From Bacteroidales bacterium (GTDB lineage: Bacteria; Bacteroidota; Bacteroidia; Bacteroidales; UBA932), in contig JAFUQW010000138.1 in the NCBI GenBank assembly GCA_017472115.1, positions 1 through 14,244 on the forward strand: 14,244 nucleotides of DNA, given 5' to 3'. Within the stretch, counting starts at the first letter, position 1; each line of letters begins with the position of its first letter. The notes under the pieces were generated by a model. That model was given only the letters and a program-made list of their open reading frames with translations. It made no database searches and was not told where the DNA came from. Shown piece after piece: positions 9,140 through 14,244 of this stretch. The translations under genes were made by a program, and so were the position numbers.

Positions 9140-9147
9140 CAAATATA
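9140..9147 (-). promoter_or_regulatory. Candidate -7 box for the aminotransferase operon
   Basis: The minus strand reads TATATTTG, a perfect TAnnTTTG match, 26 nt before ATG 9113. The -33 region is poor: only ATTG at 9171-9174, slightly too far. Position and match make it a plausible promoter, and it argues against the longer 9161 start. Confidence 0.45.
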
Positions 9148-9525
9148 CGAAAAATCCCCAAATCACATTACAATTCAGAAGCATTTTCTATACCGCCCGT
9201 CGTCACTTCATTCTTCTGACAAAAGAATTCCCCCTGAACGGTCAATACGCAAACGCTTCGGATGCAGGTCAGAGGCCCGCGTACCGGTCAGGATTCATTC
9301 GGTACGAATATCATTCCGAGGTCCGGTTTTGAATGTCGGGAAGTCTGCACATTTAGATTCGTATTTCCGGATTTACGGGCAAGCTGTGTGGCAAGACAAG
9401 ATTTCCTCGGACTCACTCGTCGAAAATAGAGATGAGCGGGCACAAAGACTACCCACCGATCGTTGCCGAGATCACATTGCAGATGACGCTCATCACCCAA
9501 AATGACGAGCAAGTACGGACAACTA
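9148..9525. other. Gene-free divergent intergenic region
   Basis: No recognisable gene or RNA family is seen between the divergent aminotransferase and peptidase units. Two modest inverted repeats are present: GTACCG (9281-9286) with CGGTAC (9300-9305), and GATGAGCG (9431-9438) with CGCTCATC (9487-9494). Short open frames exist on both strands but resemble nothing known. The plus-strand frame here runs into the peptidase gene but precedes its signal peptide, so it is probably untranslated. Confidence 0.5.
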
Positions 9526-9557
9526 TTTGCGAAAGAAGGCAAAAAAGTGTATTTTTA
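9526..9557 (+). promoter_or_regulatory. Candidate Bacteroidota promoter for the S9 peptidase
   Basis: TTTG at 9526-9529 is followed after 20 nt by TATTTTTA at 9550-9557, which fits the TTTG-N19-21-TAnnTTTG pattern with one mismatch. This would place the transcript start near 9564, about 20 nt before ATG 9585, and supports that start over the upstream ATG at 9432. Confidence 0.45.
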
Positions 9558-9584
9558 TGTTTTGAAACTTCAAACAGACAGAAT

Positions 9585-12008
9585 ATGAAACGAATGCTTA
9601 TGAAAACTTTTGTGGCTGCCGGTATGTTGATCATGGCTTGCAGCATTGCTGTGGCTCAGGAACGAATCCCCGAGTATCTCCAGGCGGAGAAGTTCACACA
9701 GGAAAAACTTAACACCATGCTGTTCTCTACCACGGTAGATCCGCATTGGTTCCAGCAGGGCAATAACTTCTGGTATCAGTACAAGACCAGCGAGGGCACT
9801 TTCTGGTGGGTGGTGAATCCGACGGCAAAGACAAAGACCCTTCTTTTCGACCGTGAAGAGATGGCTGCCCAGCTCACTGAGATCGTTCAGGATCCTTTCG
9901 AGGCTCGTCAGCTTCCGATCACCAATCTCAAGGCCGGGGAAGACGGCCGTACATTCACTTTCGAAGTCAGATCGACACGCGAAGTGAAGAACGACAAGGG
10001 CAAGAAAGAGAAGAAGGTATTCTATTTCTCATACGACTATCCGACAAAGAAACTTACTCATCTCGAAGATAAGGAAAAGGACCCTAAGCGTCTGAGCTGG
10101 GGATCCATATCTCCTGACAAGAAGACCGTGGTATATGCCAAGGATCTCAACCTCTACAAGATGAGCTATGAGGATTATCAGAAGGCACGCAAGGACGAGA
10201 AGGATTCGACAATCGTGGAGATTCAGCTTACCTTCGACGGTGTAGAGGATTTCGGTTTCGGAATGCCTTACAAGATGGTCAGCACAGACACACTGCTGAA
10301 CGGGAAAAGACGCAATGTATATGGCCTCTGGTCGCCTGACTCACGTCATTTCGTGGCTATGCTTGATGATGACCGTGCAGTCAAGGATCTCTGGGTTCTT
10401 AATGCAATGTCAGAGCCGCGCCCTACTCTTGAGACATACAAATATCAGATGCCTGGTGAAAAGGAAGCTCCTGTTACCCATCTCTATCTCTTTGATATGG
10501 AGAACAATACACGCAAAGAGATCGGTACGGCTGCATACAAGGACCAGATGCTCGGCTTAGAAAGCCGTCCTTATGAGCAGAAGCAGAGAGATATGGAAGA
10601 AGTTTCACATGTATGGCTTGGCGACAATGAGCGTTTCTTCCTGACACGCAGCAGCCGCGACCTCTACCGCATCGATGTCTGCACTTATACCGTAGGTCAG
10701 GATACAATCGTTCCGATCATCAAGGAGCGTATGAACACTTATCAGGAGACACGCCCTCTGATGGCTCTCGGCAATGGCAAGGAACTCATCCAGTGGAGTG
10801 AGCGTGACGGTTGGGCTCACCTATATCTCTATGATGGTGAGGGTAATCTGAAGAACCGTCTGACAAAGGGTGCATGGCATGTGGAGCAGGTGCTGAAGGT
10901 AGATGAGAAGGCTCGCGTGGTTTATTTCACGGGAAACGGAAAGAATTCAGACGAGAATCCTTATTATGAGCATCTCTATCGTGTCAATCTTGACGGCACC
11001 GGCCTCAAGCAGATTACAAAAGGAGACTTTTTCCATCAGCCTGAAGTCGATGACGATGCAAGGTTTGTGGTTGACAACTACTCGCGTGTCAATACCGTTC
11101 CGATGGCCGTTCTTCTCGACAATAACGGAAATAAGGTGATGGACCTTCAGGAGAGCGACTTCTCGCAGCTCTTTGCCAACGGGTACAAGTTCCCTGAACT
11201 CTTCAAGGTCAAGGCCGCTGACGGAGTGACAGACCTTTACGGAGTCATGTACAAGCCGTTCAACTTCGACTCGACAAAGGTCTATCCTATAGTGGATTAT
11301 GTATATCCCGGCCCTCAGGTGGAAGCGGTTTATTATCCTTTCACCCGCATGAGCCCTCGTACGGACCGTCTTGCTCAGGCCGGTTTCATCGTGATTTCAG
11401 TAGGTCAGCGCGGAGGACATCCGAGCCGCTCGAAGTGGTACCACAACTGGGGCTACGGCAACATGCGTGACTATCCTCTCGAAGACCACAAATATGCTAT
11501 CGAGCAGCTTGCCAACCGCCACTCTTTCATCGACATCAACAAGGTCGGCATTCACGGACACTCAGGAGGAGGATTCATGAGCACTGCTGCCATCTGCCAG
11601 TATCCTGATTTCTTCAAGGTGGCCGTATCATGTGCCGGAAACCACGACAACAACATCTACAACCGATGGTGGAGTGAGACACACCATGGAGTGAAGGAAG
11701 AGGTTTCCGAAAAGGGCGACACGACATTCTACTACAAGATTGCGACGAATCCAGAAATTGCAAAGAACCTTAAGGGACATCTGCTTCTCATTCATGGAGA
11801 TATCGACGACAATGTCCATCCGGGCAACACCACCCGCGTAGTGAACGCACTTATCCGTGCAGGCAAGCGTTTCGACATGCTCATGCTTCCTAATCAGAGA
11901 CATGGATTCGGTGACATGAACGAATATTTCTACTGGAGACTTGTGGATTACTTCTCAGAGCATCTCCGCGGCGAGAGCGAGAAGTTCGTGGACATCCCTA
12001 AGCGGTGA
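9585..12008 (+). CDS. Secreted S9 family (prolyl oligopeptidase/DPP IV-like) serine peptidase
   Basis: 807 residues from ATG 9585. Residues 1-24 form a signal peptide (MKRMLMK, hydrophobic core, AVA before Gln25). IMAC at 16-19 is a weak alternative lipobox. Residues ~30-560 are a beta-propeller of the DPP IV N-terminal type. The C-terminal alpha/beta hydrolase carries the triad Ser660 (GHSGGG), Asp741 (HGDIDDNVHP) and His773 (RHGFG). Such periplasmic or outer-membrane enzymes release short peptides, often after proline, for peptide use. The DWVYEEE-type double-glutamate motif of true DPP IV is not found in the propeller, so the cleavage mode may differ. The frame is open back to ATG 9432, but that would bury the signal peptide. 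The metallophosphoesterase gene follows after 5 nt, implying one transcript. Confidence 0.92.
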   Translation: MKRMLMKTFVAAGMLIMACSIAVAQERIPEYLQAEKFTQEKLNTMLFSTTVDPHWFQQGNNFWYQYKTSEGTFWWVVNPTAKTKTLLFDREEMAAQLTEIVQDPFEARQLPITNLKAGEDGRTFTFEVRSTREVKNDKGKKEKKVFYFSYDYPTKKLTHLEDKEKDPKRLSWGSISPDKKTVVYAKDLNLYKMSYEDYQKARKDEKDSTIVEIQLTFDGVEDFGFGMPYKMVSTDTLLNGKRRNVYGLWSPDSRHFVAMLDDDRAVKDLWVLNAMSEPRPTLETYKYQMPGEKEAPVTHLYLFDMENNTRKEIGTAAYKDQMLGLESRPYEQKQRDMEEVSHVWLGDNERFFLTRSSRDLYRIDVCTYTVGQDTIVPIIKERMNTYQETRPLMALGNGKELIQWSERDGWAHLYLYDGEGNLKNRLTKGAWHVEQVLKVDEKARVVYFTGNGKNSDENPYYEHLYRVNLDGTGLKQITKGDFFHQPEVDDDARFVVDNYSRVNTVPMAVLLDNNGNKVMDLQESDFSQLFANGYKFPELFKVKAADGVTDLYGVMYKPFNFDSTKVYPIVDYVYPGPQVEAVYYPFTRMSPRTDRLAQAGFIVISVGQRGGHPSRSKWYHNWGYGNMRDYPLEDHKYAIEQLANRHSFIDINKVGIHGHSGGGFMSTAAICQYPDFFKVAVSCAGNHDNNIYNRWWSETHHGVKEEVSEKGDTTFYYKIATNPEIAKNLKGHLLLIHGDIDDNVHPGNTTRVVNALIRAGKRFDMLMLPNQRHGFGDMNEYFYWRLVDYFSEHLRGESEKFVDIPKR

Positions 12009-12013
12009 TCTTT

Positions 12014-12835
12014 ATGAAAAGACTTGTCTATGTTCTGGTACTGATAATTGTGTCATCGTGCGCTAAAGCCGAATTCACGATAGTTCAGATAGCCGACGCA
12101 CAACTGGGATTTACCGCAGCAGAAATCAGTCAGCGTACAGGTGAGGCCTATGTAAATGACCTCACCTACGAAGCAGACTGCCTGCGCAAGGCGGTTGAAC
12201 ATATAAATGTAATCAAGCCTGATGTGGTTGTGTTTACCGGAGACCAGGTGAACATACCCGGCGATACAGTCCAATGGAATGCATTTGCCGGAATCATCGC
12301 AGGAATAGACAAGTCAGTGCAGGTCTGCCATCTGCCGGGTAACCATGATGTTCTTTATGTTTCAGGATACGTGGATTCATCACCTTTCACATCAAGATAC
12401 GGAAATGACCGTTTCATCTTATCTGAAAAGGGAATCAATCTGATAGGTCTGAATACCAATCTCATACGTGGCGGCGACTTACGTGAACAGGAACAGATGG
12501 AATGGCTTGAAGCCGTCTTAGACAAAGTGAAGGCTTCTGAGATTACCCTTGTGTTCGGGCATCATCCGTTCTTCATGACCGACATTGAAGAGGAGGACAG
12601 CTATTTTCCGCTTCCCAAAGGCAAGCGCCGCATATATTTCGACCTTTTTACAAAAGCCGGTGTAGATGCTGTATATGCAGGTCATCGTCATAACAATTCA
12701 GAAGGCACCTATAACGGAATACCTATGAAAACGACAACATCTGTAGGATTTCAGATAGGTGAAGCCAGTCCGTCCGTGAGAGTTATTTCTATCAGGAATG
12801 GAGAGTTATCTGATGAACTGATTGAGATTATTTGA
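12014..12835 (+). CDS. Metallophosphoesterase lipoprotein, CPPED1 (CSTP1)-like
   Basis: 273 residues from ATG 12014; a GTG at 12005 would overlap the peptidase stop. The N-terminus MKRLVYVLVLIIVSSC is a lipoprotein signal with lipobox VSSC (Cys16), so the protein is probably periplasm-facing and lipid-anchored. The calcineurin-like metal motifs are in order: D28-A-Q30, GD77, GNHD (109-112), GHH (182-184) and GHRH (223-226). Motif I is DxQ rather than DxH. A DPQFG-type motif is, as I recall, usual in the CPPED1/CSTP1 branch, so this may be a family trait. It should hydrolyse a phosphoester; the substrate is unknown. Translation is probably coupled to the peptidase gene just upstream. Confidence 0.88.
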   Translation: MKRLVYVLVLIIVSSCAKAEFTIVQIADAQLGFTAAEISQRTGEAYVNDLTYEADCLRKAVEHINVIKPDVVVFTGDQVNIPGDTVQWNAFAGIIAGIDKSVQVCHLPGNHDVLYVSGYVDSSPFTSRYGNDRFILSEKGINLIGLNTNLIRGGDLREQEQMEWLEAVLDKVKASEITLVFGHHPFFMTDIEEEDSYFPLPKGKRRIYFDLFTKAGVDAVYAGHRHNNSEGTYNGIPMKTTTSVGFQIGEASPSVRVISIRNGELSDELIEII

Positions 12836-12901
12836 TTCGTCGCTGCGCGCCGACATCTGGCAGAAAATTCTTTCCGGATTTCGTCGCTGCGCGCCGACAT
12901 C
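12836..12901. repeat. Two 22-nt direct repeats with a 22-nt spacer (REP-like)
   Basis: Identical copies lie at 12836-12857 and 12880-12901, separated by a 22-nt unique spacer. The core GTCGCTGCGCGCCGAC is itself an imperfect palindrome, with GTCG/CGAC pairing around a GC-rich loop. The first copy begins directly after the metallophosphoesterase stop. High GC, palindromy, pairing in tandem and an intergenic location next to a tRNA resemble bacterial REP/BIME elements. I see no third copy in this window. Confidence 0.7.
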
Positions 12902-12903
12902 CC

Positions 12904-12927
12904 GCACCGCCTGCGGCGGGGCGGTGC
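12904..12927. repeat. GC-rich hairpin
   Basis: Perfect 8-bp arms GCACCGCC (12904-12911) and GGCGGTGC (12920-12927) surround the loop TGCGGCGG. It begins two bases after the second 22-nt repeat, and its right arm shares two bases with the next inverted repeat. It may be part of the same REP-like element. No T-run follows directly, so it is not a terminator by itself. Confidence 0.6.
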
Positions 12928-12987
12928 TAAAACAAATCAGAATGAAAAAACAAACAAGCTTGTTTTTTCATTCTGATTTGCTTTAGC
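12926..12987. terminator. Long near-perfect inverted repeat, likely bidirectional terminator
   Basis: Arms of 27 nt (12926-12952 and 12961-12987) pair at 26 of 27 positions around an 8-nt loop; the single mismatch is 12932/12981. The inner 20 bp are perfect and include an A6/T6 tract, so both strands have a U-rich descending arm. It sits between the plus-strand peptidase/phosphoesterase unit and the minus-strand tRNA, where a two-way terminator is expected. The right end coincides with the last base of the tRNA gene. A fixed mobile-element remnant is an alternative. Confidence 0.65.
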
Positions 12988-13074
12988 GGAAAGAACGGGA
13001 TTCGAACCCGTGAGCCGCTTTAGGCGACTACACGCTTTCCAGGCGTGCCTCTTCAGCCACTCGAGCATCTTTCC
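12987..13074 (-). tRNA. tRNA-Ser (anticodon GGA)
   Basis: 88 nt on the minus strand. The acceptor stem GGAAAGA pairs with TCTTTCC, followed by discriminator G (12987); CCA is not encoded. The anticodon stem-loop is CACGC-CTGGAAA-GCGTG with anticodon GGA (plus-strand TCC at 13038-13040), which reads UCC and UCU. The long variable arm (around GTCGCCTAAAGCGGC) identifies a class II tRNA-Ser. The T arm GGGTTCGAATCCC is canonical. Confidence 0.97.
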
Positions 13075-13084
13075 TTATGCTTCG

Positions 13085-13092
13085 CAAATATA
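13085..13092 (-). promoter_or_regulatory. Candidate -7 box for tRNA-Ser
   Basis: The minus strand reads TATATTTG, a perfect match to TAnnTTTG, 10 nt before the tRNA 5' end at 13074. The upstream region is A/T-rich, but no TTTG lies at the -33 position. Confidence 0.5.
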
Positions 13093-13208
13093 ATATAAAT
13101 TTTTCTATTTCTTTTGCTCACACTTAAGTTTCAATGACATCAGATTTATCATTACCAAAAGCAAGGATTGGTAGGAGTATTGTATATATGATGACAAAAA
13201 TAACAGAC

Positions 13209-13814
13209 ATGAAAACACTTATCATTTTCAATCATCCCTATGACGGAAGTTTCTGTAACGCTATCATGAAGTCTGCCATATCCGGATTAGAGAAGGGGCA
13301 ACACCCGCATCATCTGATTCACCTTGACAAAGACGGCTTCGATCCGGTAATGCGCGGTAAAGATCTTCTTGCATTCGTGCAGGCAGGTAAATTCGGTTTT
13401 GACGCTCTTGCTACTGTTGACCCGCTGGTACTTGAATACAAGAAAAAGCTTGAATGGGCAGAGCATCTCGTAATGATATTCCCGGTCTGGTGGATGAATA
13501 TGCCGGCAATGACAAAAGGATTTGTCGATAAGGTGATCTTCCCGGGAATAGCGTACAACATGGAGAACGGCAGACTTGTGTCACGACTCAGCTCCCTGAA
13601 GAAGGTGACAATCATCTCGACCATGAACACTCCGGCAGAAATATATCGTGATAATTTCGGAAATGCATTAGAAGGCTCGTTGATCAAAGGCACATTCAAC
13701 CAGATCGGTATTCATGATGTAAAATGGATAAGCATCAACATGGTCAAGCAAAGTGATGTGGCCACAAGGAAGAAGTGGTTAGAGGAATTTGAGAAGGAGT
13801 TTTCAATGAAATGA
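13209..13814 (+). CDS. NAD(P)H oxidoreductase, flavodoxin-like fold (NQO1/KefF/MdaB type)
   Basis: 201 residues from ATG 13209. The start MKTLIIFNHPYDGSFCNAI is the first beta strand plus the FMN/FAD phosphate loop of the family. FPVWWMNMPAMTKGFVDKV (91-109) is the conserved WW..MPA..KG..D.V flavin-binding block. These cytoplasmic flavoproteins reduce quinones or similar acceptors by two electrons with NAD(P)H. The frame is open upstream to ATG 13134, but those 25 residues lie outside the fold, so the shorter start is preferred. It appears monocistronic, divergent from tRNA-Ser. A weak -7-like TAAGTTTC lies at 13125-13132. Confidence 0.88.
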   Translation: MKTLIIFNHPYDGSFCNAIMKSAISGLEKGQHPHHLIHLDKDGFDPVMRGKDLLAFVQAGKFGFDALATVDPLVLEYKKKLEWAEHLVMIFPVWWMNMPAMTKGFVDKVIFPGIAYNMENGRLVSRLSSLKKVTIISTMNTPAEIYRDNFGNALEGSLIKGTFNQIGIHDVKWISINMVKQSDVATRKKWLEEFEKEFSMK

Positions 13815-13823
13815 CATCAAGAG

Positions 13824-13853
13824 CGGGCAGCAGAAATTTCTCTCTGCTGCTCG
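13824..13853. terminator. Hairpin between convergent genes, probable terminator
   Basis: CGGGCAGCAGA (13824-13834) pairs with TCTGCTGCTCG (13843-13853): 11 bp including one G-T wobble, with an 8-nt loop. It lies 10 nt after the oxidoreductase stop and 10 nt from the stop of the convergent Rpn-type gene. No strong T-run follows on either strand, so termination may be weak. Confidence 0.5.
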
Positions 13854-13863
13854 GAATATATTC

Positions 13864-14244
13864 TTATAGACTCTCTATATCATTTAGGGAGAGTCCGGTA
13901 GCCTCAGCTATAGTATCAGCAGGTAGGCCCATCTGCTTCATCTGACGTGCTACTGACACGACGCCCTTCTCAATACCCTTCTCCATACCCTTCTCCATAC
14001 CTTCCTTCATTCCGATTTCGCGTGCCGCAGCAAGTTCGCCGTTACGTCGTCTTTCGTCGTACATATCCTTGTCGTATTTATTTCGTTTAGCCTCACTGAA
14101 ACGAGGAATATCGCAGGCTTCAAGCAACCGCCGGAATATCTCATCCTGAAGTTCCTTCGGCTGATTCTGAAAACGCCAGCCGTTCTTGATCACATAAAGC
14201 ATCTTCTCCAGGTCATCACTGCAATCCTGAAGTTCCTTGTCGAA
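13864..14244 (-). CDS. Rpn-family / PD-(D/E)XK nuclease family transposase, C-terminal part (5' end outside window)
   Basis: 126 residues are visible. The frame stays open to the window edge beyond ATG 14202, so that ATG is internal. The opening FDKELQDCSDDLEKMLYVIK, the NQPKELQDEIFRRLLEAC stretch and the charged GMEKGMEKGIEKG tail, followed by a short helix-turn-helix-like end (LPADTIAEATGLSLNDIESL), are typical of the C-terminus of this abundant Bacteroidota family. The PD-(D/E)XK nuclease core would be in the missing N-terminal part. Rpn proteins were named for promoting recombination, and related E. coli members have been linked to phage defence; they are not classical transposases. Whether this copy is intact cannot be seen here. 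Confidence 0.85.
   Translation of the reverse strand, partial: FDKELQDCSDDLEKMLYVIKNGWRFQNQPKELQDEIFRRLLEACDIPRFSEAKRNKYDKDMYDERRRNGELAAAREIGMKEGMEKGMEKGIEKGVVSVARQMKQMGLPADTIAEATGLSLNDIESL
13964..14011 (-). repeat. 12-nt tandem repeat inside the Rpn-type gene
   Basis: Four consecutive 12-nt units are present. On the plus strand, CCCTTCTCCATA occurs twice exactly (13976-13999), flanked by one unit with a single change (13964-13975) and one more divergent unit (14000-14011). They encode the GMEKGMEKGIEKG heptad-like charged linker. Because the unit is a multiple of three, gain or loss changes linker length without breaking the frame. Confidence 0.8.

Noticed and set aside
9288..9542. 84-codon minus-strand open frame in the intergenic region
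   Set aside because: No recognisable domain; it overlaps the candidate peptidase promoter and has no start signal I can support.
9432..9584. 51-residue N-terminal extension of the S9 peptidase
   Set aside because: It would place the signal peptide internally, and a promoter-like element lies within it; ATG 9585 fits better.
12836..12901. Minimal CRISPR-like repeat-spacer-repeat
   Set aside because: Only two copies, a 22-nt repeat that is short for CRISPR, no further units and no cas genes nearby; REP-like is the better reading.

Overview
The window looks like a stretch of a Bacteroidota (order Bacteroidales) chromosome of moderate GC. Three things point there: a TGS/ThrRS-like domain fused to a uridine-kinase domain, -7 boxes of the TAnnTTTG type instead of E. 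coli-like promoters, and genes that mostly lack clear Shine-Dalgarno sites. The Rpn-type nuclease and S9 peptidase fit the same group. Genus cannot be fixed from the sequence alone.

Layout, left to right. (1) 1-574 is the 3' part of a glyoxalase II-like metallo-beta-lactamase hydrolase that overlaps the start of uvrA (567-3326), the excision-repair damage-recognition ATPase. (2) 3511-5208 is the TGS/uridine-kinase fusion. (3) 5301-6206 (minus) is a single-strand HUH/Y1 transposase of the REP-associated (RAYT) kind, with an unusual C-terminal extension and inverted repeats in its leader. (4) 7791-9113 and 6453-7739 (both minus) are a PLP aminotransferase and an acetyl-CoA hydrolase/transferase-family CoA-transferase. 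They probably form an operon ending in a strong rho-independent terminator at 6383-6429 and perhaps serve amino-acid fermentation. (5) 9114-9584 carries no gene and separates divergent transcription units. (6) 9585-12008 and 12014-12835 are a secreted S9 peptidase and a CPPED1-like metallophosphoesterase lipoprotein, nearly abutting. (7) 12836-12987 is a dense block of repeats: two 22-nt direct repeats, a GC-rich hairpin, and a 27-nt-arm inverted repeat ending exactly on the 3' base of tRNA-Ser(GGA) (12987-13074, minus). (8) 13209-13814 is a flavodoxin-fold NAD(P)H oxidoreductase. (9) 13864-14244 (minus) is the C-terminal part of an Rpn/PD-(D/E)XK nuclease-family protein with a 12-nt tandem repeat.

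Most genes are housekeeping or catabolic. The accessory signals are the RAYT gene, the REP-like repeat block next to the tRNA, and the Rpn gene at the right edge. The most interesting idea is that the RAYT and the palindromic repeats are related, but the sequence does not prove it: no copy of the 22-nt repeat flanks the RAYT gene here. No CRISPR array, prophage or complete known defence system is visible.
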